Source of the DNA: Candidatus Thalassarchaeaceae archaeon
GTDB taxonomy: Archaea > Thermoplasmatota > Poseidoniia > Poseidoniales > Thalassarchaeaceae
Direction: 5' to 3'
Length of the DNA stretch: 64,000 nt
Assembly (NCBI GenBank): GCA_030748775.1
Contig: JASMLH010000006.1
Span: 1-64,000, forward strand
Below are positions 1 to 10,113 of this stretch, in pieces (within the stretch, counting starts at the first letter, position 1; the number at the start of each line of letters is the position of its first letter). Under the pieces are notes generated by a model. It made no database searches, was not told the DNA's origin, and saw only the letters and a list, made by a program, of their open reading frames with translations. The translations under genes were made by a program, and so were the position numbers.

Positions 1-502
1 AGGGGGTTCCGGCGGTCAACTCGTCGGTCGCTCCCATCCTTGTCCCGTCCAATTCCATTGCATTGGGATCGGGGTGACCTAGTCCGGCGGTAGTGATCGC
101 CTCGCCCCAGCTGGAGTCGGTCCCAAGGTTTCCGCTCACCACACCGTATACCGTGGCGTCTCCACAAGTGAGTAGCCATTCGACGTTGTTCACGAGGACA
201 TCGGTTGAACCAGATGCGACCTTAGCTGTGATTATCAGAGAGTCGACGTTCGTGTCAGTCGCAACTGCGGTTATGGACGAGGTGTTCACCAACACCTGAA
301 TGATGCTGATCTTTCCGGAAATCTCCTTTCTAGTATCGTCGCTGGTTGCCTCTGCGTTCTGTTGTAGTTCCTCTGCGGTCTTGATTATGATCGTCGAGGC
401 CACTGCGGCAACGAGGATCAGTGCAATGAAGACAATCATTGCACCGATACCAATCGAGCCCTCCTCTCGGTTTCTTCCTACTGTCTGGTATTCTTCGCTC
501 AT
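1..502 (-). CDS. flaB: Archaellin (archaeal flagellin), partial; runs off the left edge
   Basis: Manual - strand translation from ATG at 502: MSEEYQTVGRNREEGSIGIGAMIVFIALILVAAVASTIIIKTAEELQQNAEATSDDTRKEISGKISIIQVLVNTSSITAVATDTNVDSLIITAKVASGSTDVLVNN... Typical archaellin class III signal plus hydrophobic N-terminus and IKTAEELQQNAEAT motif. Not in the ORF track because no stop is reached in the window. Confidence 0.93.
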   Translation of the reverse strand, partial: MSEEYQTVGRNREEGSIGIGAMIVFIALILVAAVASTIIIKTAEELQQNAEATSDDTRKEISGKISIIQVLVNTSSITAVATDTNVDSLIITAKVASGSTDVLVNNVEWLLTCGDATVYGVVSGNLGTDSSWGEAITTAGLGHPDPNAMELDGTRMGATDELTAGTP

Positions 503-591
503 ACGCGTATCACCTGTGCCCCCCTGTGGTCGCTTTTCACTTATCATATTAGTGGAGATGGACGGCTATTTGTCCTTCCAAGCAGATGGAA

Positions 592-1671
592 TCAACTGCC
601 AATTCCGACGGCCCTGTTCACGTTGATGACTTCGACGGGGACGTGAACTACTGATCCCGGAGATAGGTTCTCCACCAATGGTAGTCTGACGCTCTCGAAA
701 CCGTCGGGTAGCCATGGGTCGATGATTAGGCCCTCCATCACCTTGGGTGTTCTGTTCTCTAGCCTGACCTGGACCTGGACCTCCCCGTAGTCGGCCATGT
801 ACCCTGTCGTGATGCTGAGGCTGGTGCCTAGAAGAGAAGTCTGAGGGAATGAGCCAGATGGCCTGATCTCGATTCCTATCTCGATGAACCCTTCGGGGGG
901 TATCTCCGGGATCTCGCACATCTTGGGGGAGGCAGTCCAACCGAAGGGTACTGGAGGTGCGAGTCTCATCGGCGAGATGTCGTTCTCACCCATGTTCTCC
1001 AGTGTTACCACCATCAGACCATGGTCCCTTCCCTCTGGCCAGGTAGTTCCTACAGACATGAATAGCCTGTTTACCAGGAACGGGCTGGCTGCTTCGGTGA
1101 CGGCAACTGGGCCCAGTGCTGTGATGGCCTTTTCGAAGGACGCTGCCGCTGATACGAAGTCCTCCTTCTCAATGCTCTTCCTTCCCTGCTTAACCAGGGT
1201 CTGTGCAATCTGCTCGATGTCGCTGAGCTCACCCAGCTCGTTGAGGTGCCTACCCAGTGTGGACAGGGAACGCTCCAGCCCATCCGGCCCCAAGGATGCG
1301 ACTGCCTTCTCCACTGAGTCCGAGGCTGCTCCCCAGTTCCCCTCCCTGAGGAATTGCAGTCCAAGCATTGTGAGGTCCCAGGCATCCCTGTAGTCCTCCG
1401 AGCCTTCCTCGGCCATCTCCTCGAGAGACCTCTCTAGGGAGGAGAGGGCCCGGTATAAGCCTAGAATCTGGGTCTCTAGGAAGTCTGCCTCCTTGCTCAG
1501 CTTCTTGAGTTGCCTCGTCGCCTTCATTGGCCTGTTTCCCCATATGGAGTACTGGATGTTCAGGGCCTCATCCTCGATGTAGTCCAGAGCCTTTAGCGTG
1601 GCCTCGGCTCCTCCCATTGCCTGGTTTGGCTCGGCCAACTCAGTCACCCCCTGACCCTGGTCCGCTGCCAA
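592..1671 (-). CDS. Hypothetical protein: helical/TPR-like N-terminus with Ig-like C-terminal region; start may be 1617
   Basis: Long uninterrupted ORF; start overlaps the end of the upstream giant gene by about 32 nt on the same strand; helical N-terminus and beta-rich C-terminus judged by eye. Confidence 0.75.
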   Translation of the reverse strand: MAADQGQGVTELAEPNQAMGGAEATLKALDYIEDEALNIQYSIWGNRPMKATRQLKKLSKEADFLETQILGLYRALSSLERSLEEMAEEGSEDYRDAWDLTMLGLQFLREGNWGAASDSVEKAVASLGPDGLERSLSTLGRHLNELGELSDIEQIAQTLVKQGRKSIEKEDFVSAAASFEKAITALGPVAVTEAASPFLVNRLFMSVGTTWPEGRDHGLMVVTLENMGENDISPMRLAPPVPFGWTASPKMCEIPEIPPEGFIEIGIEIRPSGSFPQTSLLGTSLSITTGYMADYGEVQVQVRLENRTPKVMEGLIIDPWLPDGFESVRLPLVENLSPGSVVHVPVEVINVNRAVGIGS

Positions 1672-4600
1672 GGCTCCCGAGTATCTTCTTGATCTTGATG
1701 GCCCTCAGTTCAATCTCTGCGAGCTCGCTATACAACTTGTCATATGACCTGTCCAGAATCCTGAGTGTGAAGTGCACCAGAATGGGAGAGGAAACGATGA
1801 AAATTAGCATTGTCAATAGAGAAAATGTGCCTATTTCGATTGTCAGAGAGGGAGTCACTAGAACGAATGGCAGGAATGCTAATGGCGCGCAGGAAATGAT
1901 TGCCCTGAGCTCTTTTCTTGTGTTCTCCTGTTCCTTGTCGTGATCCTCTAGGACGGCCCTTGTACCTATCCTTGCCTTCTTCCTATCGTCGTGAATCGTC
2001 TGGAGTTCGGAAGAGCTGAGCCACGCAACAACACCGGCGAACACTACTGCCGACATTGCAGAGAAAGCAGTTAGCCATGATGCTACGTTTCCTAGAGAGA
2101 TTATCCCAAAGGCCATCGATGCCAGATAGGCGGAGGCGTGAAGGCTGTTCGGATTTTCTTCGAGGCCCCTGCTCAGCAGCACCAATGCGCCGAATAGGAC
2201 GAAGAGGCCCGCAATGAAAGCAGATGAAATCTTGAACTCGTAATCCCCAATAGGAATCACTACAGGAGGAGTTGTCCAAGACTGGATCTCCAGGTTGACA
2301 TCGGAGACGTCGTTAGTTATGTTGTTCCCGAAGACGGGTACAGCGAATATTAGGCTTGCAGAGCATTCCAAGTGCTCGGAAGTGCTGTACCAGGGGATGG
2401 AGCCGAGGTTGGCATCCCAACTGGCGTTGAATGTCCCGCTTGCCTCAAGATCGGGGACCTGCCGGTTGACGAAGCTTGAGACCACAGTCGCGTAAGGGGA
2501 TGCTGAGCAAAGGAGCTGGACCTCTGTCCCAGATGGCATCCTGGCTGTCCCAGCATTTACGACCAGGACGTTTATCTTCGTCTTCGAGCCCTCTATCCCT
2601 GTCTGTGGGACGAAGCCAGTAGATCCCAGCATTCCGAAAGATACTCTCTCGATTAGGGGGTCGGACGACTCTGTCATCCTAAGCTTCACTGTGAACTCAG
2701 TCCAGAAAGCCGATGTGGACGGTTCATCGGGGTTCTCAATCCTCAACTTGATGTCCCAACCATCCCCTGATGCTAGATTGAGTTTGTCGGGAATGATGAC
2801 TTGGATAACTAACAATCCACCATGCATTTCTCCGTCGGAGACGAGGTCGTATGGGATGGTGGTAGGCAGGTCCCATCCCGGCCCATTGCATGCCGCCGCC
2901 GTAGATGGTGTTACAGAAAGGCCCTCGCCTACATCGGCCATCTGGCAAGTTCCTTGGTCGATGTCGATAGCCCACTCTGCCTTTGAGTTGAACGTGGAAC
3001 TGATCAGTCTATCTGTGCTTGTCCTCGAAAGGGTGTAGTTGACTGAGGCCACACTAGAGTACCCGATAGAGGGGATGTTTGTCCATGGGATTTCTATCTG
3101 CCTGCATCTCTCATCTGCATTGGCGTCGCATGAGAAGTCTCCGGCTGAGTCGGAGTTCAGGTAGTACTCATCGTCGCTCTGGACCCTGACCACTTGTATC
3201 GGCGTCGTTATGGTGATGGGGTCGAGGGAGATTCCCAAGGGTGTGAAGATCAAGTCCAAAGTCCCTGCCTCGTCCCTGTAGTGATCTCCATGGAGTGCGG
3301 CCAGGCTGTATGTCAGCGAAGTCGACTCTCCAATGTCCAGATCCAGGGTTGTCGAACTGATTACTGCGTTCACGCTGAACCTATCCTCCTCAGTGTCTGA
3401 GTCAGTGGTGGTCCACTGCAAGTTGATTGACATAGGGGCGTTTCCGGCATTCTCGATCTCGTAAGACACAATCCGGTCGTGACCTGGGACGATTGCAATC
3501 CTATCTGGTGCCTTGATGACGTTTACTGCGAACACCGGAAGGACCTCGATGCTGACCAGGGTGGTAGCGATTGGGATGTTCTCTGTCACGTTCATCACCC
3601 TGATGGTGACGTTGTGGACCACCCCTGCCGAGAGGATTACCCCCGATTCCATCGGAGGGAGAGTTATAGATGCGAGGAATCCCTCCATGCCGCCTATACC
3701 TGGTTCGATAGAGACGTTCGAGGCGTTCACCTCGAACGTCCAGTTTCCGGTATCTGAGGGGAAGGTAGCGGTAATGTTGACCCTTTCCATCAGATTTCCG
3801 TGATTTACCAAATCGATTGGGACGCTAAGTGTGGCTCCGGGGGCCGCAGTATACTCCTCGTTCATCATGAACTGGATGAAGTGGAATGGGTTTACCTGCA
3901 CCATAATCCCGCTTCTGTCATACTCTGTTCCGCCATTGGATACGGCGACTTCGAACTTGCTATCTATGTCAGCCCTGGCATCCGTTCCAGCTAGAGCATA
4001 AACCCTCACGATTGCCTGGCCTCCTGGAAGTATGAGTTGCGACTTGTTCATCTGGACCGTCCCGTCGTCTGCGAATGAGACCTGAATCTTGTCTGGATCC
4101 AGGTTGTTGAGAGACAGGTTGAATGTCTTGTTGGAGTTGCCCGTGTTATTCAGTTGGAGCAGGATTGTCGTCTGGCCAAGCCTGTCAATTACTGCGGTAG
4201 AGTTCTCCGGAATCAACTCTGCAGAGACCAGTTCGGTCAGTTGGAAGTATGCGGGTGCTTGAGCCAACAATTCAATGCAATCGAAGACTGAAGCGTTTGT
4301 AGTCGAAGCCACCCAAAAACCGCCACGCAGCTGACATGAGGAAAGTGTATCATCTGGCTTGGTTGTGGTCGCGTTTACCGCTATCCAGATTTGATGAGTG
4401 GTGTCGGCGCTTGCAGTGGCAGGCGGGGTCGCAGTCACAGTGAATGAATTAGAGTCCGAGTTGTCGACCCCCTCCGAGAGGGGGTAGAGATTTGTCCTTG
4501 ACTTCACGCTGTTTATCGATGGCTTGCTGATTTGAACGGTCCAGCCCGGTAGAGGGAGGTGGCCAATCGTGAAGTCCTGAACGTGGTTTCCCGTGTTCTT

Positions 4601-6775
4601 CATAGTCATCGTCGTAGCGATTGCAGTTCCAGGGTCCCCTGTTCCCGTGGGGCCACTTGTCAATTCTGCGTTGGTCATTTCTTCTATAGAAATCGATGCT
4701 ACGCCCGTGGAGTTCTTTGTCACCGCCCCGGGGAAGCCCCCCCAACCTGAAGTGGCCTCGAAAGAGTAGGAGAATACTCCAGCGGCAGGATAGGGGAAGT
4801 CGGTGGTAGGGTGGTGGGATATCGCAATAGTCCCGTATCCTGTCTGGCCGGGGCGAACTTCCATGGAAGATGGAACCATAGAGGCTGTCCACCGTGTGTG
4901 TTCGAAGCCGGTTGTATCTACAGTTGATTCACCGAAATTAACGAAGGTCTTGCCGTGCCCGGGCAGCTCGCCGTTGACAGAGATAGGTGTGAATTGGATC
5001 TGTGTGGCAGTGTCGTCCGAGCCTAGGTTGTTCTTCAGCTCGACTGCGAAATCCACGAACCTGTCTGTGTTGCCACTGAGGAAGTCGTCAACACCTATGT
5101 CGTTGGCCCCTCCAATTATCGAGACGTCGATTTCAACGTACTTGTCGATTATCAGCGTGGTCTGGTTGGTCGCTGGGACGCCCCCTTCCAGGGGAATGGC
5201 TTGGATTGCTAGGTTGATCTGCAAGTCTGCCCACACCTTCCAAGATGGGTCCAGGGGCATCTCGATCTCAGGGGTGATTATGGTGACGGGTATCGTTCTT
5301 TCCTCCCCGGGCATTACGACATCGGTTATCGTTACTGGCGAGAAGATGTTCCAGTATGGTACTGGTTGGATTGCTCCCACGTTTATCTGGTACTGGGTCG
5401 GGGCTGTACCGGTGTTCTTTAGGGTGTAATCGATGGTACGATCGGTGCCTGGGGTGATGTTTGCAAAGTCCTCTACGTAGACTGCTGGGACCGGGGGTGT
5501 TGTGCCTGGCCCTGTCCCAGGTTGAATGTAGCTGTGATTCTGCATGATGGAAGCCTCGTAGAGTCCTCCTGCCATCACAGTGGTAGTCGCTTCTAGCAAG
5601 TAGCCCATTGCAACGCTCTGGACAGATATGGTCACTGAAACCGCATCTCCCAGACCGGCAGTGACCGGGACTGAGACCTCTACCTGGATCGCACTGGTTG
5701 CGCCCGCAGAAACCTCGAGTATCCCCGCTGGGCAGACTGAGCAGTGCATGTTTACGGGGGCATTTACCCAGTATGGCGCTCCAGTGGAGGTGTTCGACTG
5801 TATCACTATGAAGGTGTCGTCCTCAGTGCCTGAGTTCTGAAGGATGAAGTTCAGAGTCGATGACGCTCCAGGGTCAAGGTTCCTGTCGTTTGCCGCAATC
5901 AGTGTTGCAGTCATCGTTGTGAATGTGATTGTTCTTGATTCTATGGTCAGTGATGATGATCCAGCTCCAGTGATTAGTAGGCTTCCCCCCAGAGTGTACG
6001 TCCCCTCAAGGTTGGTCCCATCGAACGATAGGGAAATATTCTGAGGCTCGGGAGGGTTTGCCAGACTTCCTGCGATGACGGAAACCGTGTCCGAAGTAAC
6101 TGGAGTCTGGGCCCCAGATATCGATGAGGTGAGAGTCAGTTGGGCCGTCACGGTGACATTCTGGTTTCCTGTGTTGACCACTGTTATGGCTCCGGCCCAG
6201 AGGGCCCTGGCGACATTTTGACCGTCTACAGGAAGTGAGTCAGCGATTCGTTCTGCATCCTCCACGGGGACAACGGCAATCCCAGTCAGGGACATCTCAT
6301 CGTTGGAAGAGTCGGAATCTGTGGAAGAGCCTCCTACGACCCACTCCGCCCTGAGGTTGTAGCCCGAGCCGACTGAAGCGTCCCAATACAGTACGTGGTC
6401 CTGCTGTTCAATTGGGTTGATGCTGACGTTCCTTGAGTCAACCAGGACCCCATTGACCTTCAGTGTGAGGTTACCATCAGCAGCAGACCCGCCGATATTC
6501 TGAATCGTGACCCGGATGATGTGAATCTGTGGGGCTAGGGTTGGTACCCCCGATACCATTACTGATGGAGTCGTGACGGAGAGGTCGGTTACTGCAACGT
6601 CAGCATCGGTGTTCTTCCCGGACGAAGGTAGTACTGTTGGCTGGACCGATTCGCCTGGTGCGTTGGCCAACAGGGGAAGCAGGAACAGAAGAGCGACGAG
6701 AAATGCGGCCGTGCATGCATTTCTTGGGGTTCCTCGGGGCTCCTTGCCCCTTCTTGAGATTGCTACGGTTCCCAT
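1640..6775 (-). CDS. Giant secreted/membrane protein with repeated CARDB/NEW3-like Ig-fold domains and a C-terminal multi-TM segment
   Basis: 1711-aa ORF with N-terminal signal peptide (AFLVALLFLLPLLANA), repeated motifs such as 'xxNxGxxxxxxxxxxxxxG' typical of CARDB/NEW3 domains, several C-terminal TM helices and a charged helical tail. Confidence 0.85.
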   Translation of the reverse strand: MGTVAISRRGKEPRGTPRNACTAAFLVALLFLLPLLANAPGESVQPTVLPSSGKNTDADVAVTDLSVTTPSVMVSGVPTLAPQIHIIRVTIQNIGGSAADGNLTLKVNGVLVDSRNVSINPIEQQDHVLYWDASVGSGYNLRAEWVVGGSSTDSDSSNDEMSLTGIAVVPVEDAERIADSLPVDGQNVARALWAGAITVVNTGNQNVTVTAQLTLTSSISGAQTPVTSDTVSVIAGSLANPPEPQNISLSFDGTNLEGTYTLGGSLLITGAGSSSLTIESRTITFTTMTATLIAANDRNLDPGASSTLNFILQNSGTEDDTFIVIQSNTSTGAPYWVNAPVNMHCSVCPAGILEVSAGATSAIQVEVSVPVTAGLGDAVSVTISVQSVAMGYLLEATTTVMAGGLYEASIMQNHSYIQPGTGPGTTPPVPAVYVEDFANITPGTDRTIDYTLKNTGTAPTQYQINVGAIQPVPYWNIFSPVTITDVVMPGEERTIPVTIITPEIEMPLDPSWKVWADLQINLAIQAIPLEGGVPATNQTTLIIDKYVEIDVSIIGGANDIGVDDFLSGNTDRFVDFAVELKNNLGSDDTATQIQFTPISVNGELPGHGKTFVNFGESTVDTTGFEHTRWTASMVPSSMEVRPGQTGYGTIAISHHPTTDFPYPAAGVFSYSFEATSGWGGFPGAVTKNSTGVASISIEEMTNAELTSGPTGTGDPGTAIATTMTMKNTGNHVQDFTIGHLPLPGWTVQISKPSINSVKSRTNLYPLSEGVDNSDSNSFTVTATPPATASADTTHQIWIAVNATTTKPDDTLSSCQLRGGFWVASTTNASVFDCIELLAQAPAYFQLTELVSAELIPENSTAVIDRLGQTTILLQLNNTGNSNKTFNLSLNNLDPDKIQVSFADDGTVQMNKSQLILPGGQAIVRVYALAGTDARADIDSKFEVAVSNGGTEYDRSGIMVQVNPFHFIQFMMNEEYTAAPGATLSVPIDLVNHGNLMERVNITATFPSDTGNWTFEVNASNVSIEPGIGGMEGFLASITLPPMESGVILSAGVVHNVTIRVMNVTENIPIATTLVSIEVLPVFAVNVIKAPDRIAIVPGHDRIVSYEIENAGNAPMSINLQWTTTDSDTEEDRFSVNAVISSTTLDLDIGESTSLTYSLAALHGDHYRDEAGTLDLIFTPLGISLDPITITTPIQVVRVQSDDEYYLNSDSAGDFSCDANADERCRQIEIPWTNIPSIGYSSVASVNYTLSRTSTDRLISSTFNSKAEWAIDIDQGTCQMADVGEGLSVTPSTAAACNGPGWDLPTTIPYDLVSDGEMHGGLLVIQVIIPDKLNLASGDGWDIKLRIENPDEPSTSAFWTEFTVKLRMTESSDPLIERVSFGMLGSTGFVPQTGIEGSKTKINVLVVNAGTARMPSGTEVQLLCSASPYATVVSSFVNRQVPDLEASGTFNASWDANLGSIPWYSTSEHLECSASLIFAVPVFGNNITNDVSDVNLEIQSWTTPPVVIPIGDYEFKISSAFIAGLFVLFGALVLLSRGLEENPNSLHASAYLASMAFGIISLGNVASWLTAFSAMSAVVFAGVVAWLSSSELQTIHDDRKKARIGTRAVLEDHDKEQENTRKELRAIISCAPLAFLPFVLVTPSLTIEIGTFSLLTMLIFIVSSPILVHFTLRILDRSYDKLYSELAEIELRAIKIKKILGSLGSGPGSGGD

Positions 6776-6905
6776 TGCTTGCGCTCCCCTCCTCGTAGAG
6801 GAGACTAACCATGATTATGAAACAACCGGCGGTAATTTACAAATTGCATTGGCCTGACCACGGTTCGACCGATGTAATGAAAAGTCACTGCGCAGGTTCG
6901 GTCAT

Positions 6906-8087
6906 GTGGCGGACGCTGTATCCCTGGTGCTCATTGCAATCATCGTAATGGCAACTGCTAGTGGAGCGTACCGAATCCTACAATCTGGAAAGCGCAGGAC
7001 CATCCTGCCATCTACTCGACGGAACCTACCCGAACACATTTCTGATGCAGCTATAGCTAGGATGGGGAGAAGAGGCAGAGGAAGGGACAGGTCACTCGTT
7101 CAGACCGCCACTGATTCTCTTGGAACTGGTTCCGACGCCATTGGTGCTGGAGTCCAGGAAGCTGAGATCAGTACCAAAGAAGTCTCGGCTCTCGAGAAGA
7201 GGCTGGAGCGTGAGGGCGCCAAGAGAGGGGCAGTACAGATCAGCCTGATGTGGGATAACTGGAACGACCTTGACTTGCACGTTATCACTCCATCCGGGGA
7301 GCACGTCTATCACGACAACAGAAAGTCCAGCTGTGGCGGAGAGCTTGACATAGACATGAATTTCAAGCCTACATCCAAGTCTCCCGTCGAGAACATAGTT
7401 TGGACAAGGACGCCTCCTCCGGGGATATACAGAATTGGAGTGAGGCACTACAAGATCCATACAAAGGGCATTTTCTCATGGATTCCTCTCCTTTCCAGCG
7501 TCCACAGAAAGAACGAGACGGCTTTCACCGTGAGCGTGACCATAGGCGAGAGCAAGAGGTTCTTCGAGGGGTCACTGGTGAAAAGCAACGAGTTGCAGTT
7601 CGTAGCAAAGTTCGCTATCGCTGGACCCGATGGAGAAGTTCCTGATGAAGCCCGGGAAAGCGTCACCGTACCCGGTGAGCAGGAGGATTTCACAGAGGCC
7701 CGTGATATTGATGCCATGAGGCGTAGAGTGGGTACCGTCCAAGATGGGGTTTCAGTGGAGCTAAGCTGGGAGTCCGGAGCTGACCTTGGTCTTTCCATTG
7801 TGGATGGAGATGGTGCCGAGGTGTCGTTCTTCGAACCCGAGGGGATAGAGGGGGCTTCGTTCGACATGGGTGATTTCGCGCCGGGTGAGTTGCATAGAAG
7901 AATCGCATGGACAGACAGTCCTCCCACCGGAAGTTATACCGTCAGGGTAAGGCATTTCGAGAGAGAAGGAGAGGGGGAAGAGACTGAGTTCAAGGTAAGT
8001 CTCAACAACCGCGGTGACGAGCAGGAGATGACCGGTACCATCCCAAGTGATGGTTCGATAATCGAAGCGGGGACCTTTGAGATTTAG
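6906..8087 (+). CDS. Membrane-anchored protein with two YfaP/DUF2135-like domains
   Basis: GTG start; N-terminal TM; '[37 protein letters not shown]...[13 protein letters not shown]' is the DUF2135 pattern; a second degenerate copy is '[21 protein letters not shown]...[13 protein letters not shown]'. Confidence 0.8.
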   Translation: MADAVSLVLIAIIVMATASGAYRILQSGKRRTILPSTRRNLPEHISDAAIARMGRRGRGRDRSLVQTATDSLGTGSDAIGAGVQEAEISTKEVSALEKRLEREGAKRGAVQISLMWDNWNDLDLHVITPSGEHVYHDNRKSSCGGELDIDMNFKPTSKSPVENIVWTRTPPPGIYRIGVRHYKIHTKGIFSWIPLLSSVHRKNETAFTVSVTIGESKRFFEGSLVKSNELQFVAKFAIAGPDGEVPDEARESVTVPGEQEDFTEARDIDAMRRRVGTVQDGVSVELSWESGADLGLSIVDGDGAEVSFFEPEGIEGASFDMGDFAPGELHRRIAWTDSPPTGSYTVRVRHFEREGEGEETEFKVSLNNRGDEQEMTGTIPSDGSIIEAGTFEI

Positions 8088-8091
8088 CCCT

Positions 8092-8919
8092 CTAGAAACC
8101 ATGCATGTGTAGTACTCTAGACATCCAAGTGAGTTTTTCCATTTTTCTTTCTTCGTCGGTGTTTCCCGACCACCTGCCAACTATGTCGGTCCTTGTACCA
8201 AGAAGGGAAATTCTGTCCCTTTCAACTCCAAGTGCCAGGAGGAAGCAAACTGCGCGATCTCCGTCGGTGAACCCTCCCGGATTATGCATTCCAGGAATGT
8301 CCCGAGAAGTCTGATGTGTGAGTATCAAGTCCGGAGGTTCGGCTTGGGACTTTGCCTGTTCGAGCAATCCTTCCCAGTCCTCCCTGTTGTCTCCATGAGC
8401 GTGCAGGACTATCGGAATCGCCCGCTTTACCGCTTCAATGGTCCCGCTACCTCCATCTGCATCGCTTACAACACAGGCTAGCCGAGACCAGGCCTTTTCA
8501 GAAGTAGAGCTAGGAAGTTCCGAGAGCACCCCCGTTGCCCCGTCCGCGGAAACGAACAGTACGGGGTTAACGAGTACTTGGATCAATTCTTCGGGTTCCA
8601 CAGCAGCTCCCAATACTGCAATTTCTGTCTTCCTAATCACCATCCTTCGATATAGTTTGGAAAGAGCAACCAGGCGATTGTGGCCTTCCCAAGAAGGAAT
8701 CGCGGAGTCTTCGACGGAAGCAAGCAGAGAGCGGGCACTGTCATGATCTTCTGACTCTCTCCACCCGAAGAAATCCCTGAATTGGGATTGTATCTCCAAC
8801 GAGGCGTCAACTGTGGGTGACAGGTCAGTAGGAAGCGAGGAGCTAGGCATCTCCAGTGGAAGGGCTCGGTGAGTGTTGAAGAACCCTCGTGGCCCACTGT
8901 GACTTGTGCCCCTACCCAT
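8092..8919 (-). CDS. mptE: MptE-like 6-hydroxymethylpterin diphosphokinase (DUF115 family); start may be 8850
   Basis: Motifs 'VVSDADGG', 'IPIVLHAHGDNREDW', 'GMHNPGGFTDGDRAVCFLLALG', 'LLGTRTDIVGRWSG'. Confidence 0.8.
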   Translation of the reverse strand: MGRGTSHSGPRGFFNTHRALPLEMPSSSLPTDLSPTVDASLEIQSQFRDFFGWRESEDHDSARSLLASVEDSAIPSWEGHNRLVALSKLYRRMVIRKTEIAVLGAAVEPEELIQVLVNPVLFVSADGATGVLSELPSSTSEKAWSRLACVVSDADGGSGTIEAVKRAIPIVLHAHGDNREDWEGLLEQAKSQAEPPDLILTHQTSRDIPGMHNPGGFTDGDRAVCFLLALGVERDRISLLGTRTDIVGRWSGNTDEERKMEKLTWMSRVLHMHGF

Positions 8920-10075
8920 GAAACCCCCAGAAATAGAGGACGAGGGGATTCTAGCTAGATATCCATTCCTTCCTCAGGGAAGCCACTTCATCAGAAAGGT
9001 TCTGCAGGACAATGGAATTTCGGTTTCTGAATTGATTGACGAGCCATGGCTGGAAGACGTGAGAATTAGAGGAAGATTACGACTGATTGACTCCGTACTA
9101 CAGAAGGACGGGATAGGTTCATCTTCGAGTATCGATCTATCTACAGATGTGGGAAAAATGACGGAGGTTCTCTCATTTCTTCATGCCATGTTGGTTGTTT
9201 GCGCCTCTTTCGACGAGAGGCTGATGACCAGGTGGATAGAAGGAGAGTCCAGTAGGGCAGACCTTCTTCTGGGGATGGATGATGACAACTTTCCAGTTAT
9301 TTCTTCATCGTACCTTTCGGGTGTCAGAGCTGAGGATAACGGTCGCGGCGATCTCGAATACTGGGTCCCTCTAACTGACTTTATTGAGCTAAGTCCGAGA
9401 ATCTCTGGAAGCTACTGGAGGCTTGTCAATAGGCCGATGAGAGACGGTTGGGTATGCCTTGACGCAGGGGCCGGAGAGACAAGCAGGCAGAGAGCTGCTC
9501 GGCTGATTAAAGAGAGAATCAGAGAGTCTCTTCTACGTGATTGCGAGGGCAGGATGGAGAAGATGGATGACGAATTCGCAGCCAGGTTCTCAGAGCCAGT
9601 GGAAAGGATCACTGGTCTACTGTCGGAAAGAGTCGAGGCTGAGATGCCGATGACTGCCGCTATCAGAGATGACTGGCCGCCCTGCTTCGAATCTGCGGTT
9701 TCTGAATTGAACCAAGGAGTAAACGTGAACCATGTAGGCAGAGTTTTCCTCGCAGCCTTCTCTAGAGCGGTCGGCCTCAATAGAGAGCAGACTTGCAGCT
9801 TCTTCGCGAACGCTCCGGACTACGATTCAGAGACTACGGCCTACCAAGTAAACCAGATTTACGAGCGCGAATACACTCCTCATGGTTGTGCTACGCTGAA
9901 GACTAATGCCAGGTGCCCGGTTCAGCTTGGTGAAGACCAATTATGCGACCAGGAATGGCTTACTCATCCACTGAAGTACATTCGAGCGAAGCAGAGGAGG
10001 AGGTACCGGGACGAACGAGGGTCTGATGGCGGAGCTAAGGAGGAGTCGGGGAGCAGTTCTGCCAATGCCTCATAA
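8906..10075 (+). CDS. priL: DNA primase large subunit PriL; start may be 8918
   Basis: C-terminal Fe-S region 'FSRAVGLNREQTCSFFANAPDYDSETTAYQVNQIYEREYTPHGCATLKTNARCP...CDQEWLTHPLKYIRAK'. Confidence 0.9.
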   Translation: MPLPMKPPEIEDEGILARYPFLPQGSHFIRKVLQDNGISVSELIDEPWLEDVRIRGRLRLIDSVLQKDGIGSSSSIDLSTDVGKMTEVLSFLHAMLVVCASFDERLMTRWIEGESSRADLLLGMDDDNFPVISSSYLSGVRAEDNGRGDLEYWVPLTDFIELSPRISGSYWRLVNRPMRDGWVCLDAGAGETSRQRAARLIKERIRESLLRDCEGRMEKMDDEFAARFSEPVERITGLLSERVEAEMPMTAAIRDDWPPCFESAVSELNQGVNVNHVGRVFLAAFSRAVGLNREQTCSFFANAPDYDSETTAYQVNQIYEREYTPHGCATLKTNARCPVQLGEDQLCDQEWLTHPLKYIRAKQRRRYRDERGSDGGAKEESGSSSANAS

Positions 10076-10113
10076 GTGGAGGCTGCCCAACTCGGTGCAA
10101 ACGGAGGGGGAGC

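Noticed and set aside
93-626. + strand ORFs 93..299 and 300..626
   Set aside because: Antisense to the partial archaellin gene, which has strong protein evidence on -.
4467-4485. Perfect ACCCCCTC-CGA-GAGGGGGT hairpin
   Set aside because: Lies inside the giant surface protein CDS (codes YPLSEGVDN) with no regulatory context; likely coincidental.
4803-5429. 208-aa + ORF 4803..5429 and similar long antisense ORFs (7448..7927, 28026..28649, 47611..48426, 55320..55682)
   Set aside because: All are antisense to genes with clear family motifs, and their low-complexity composition is typical of shadow ORFs.
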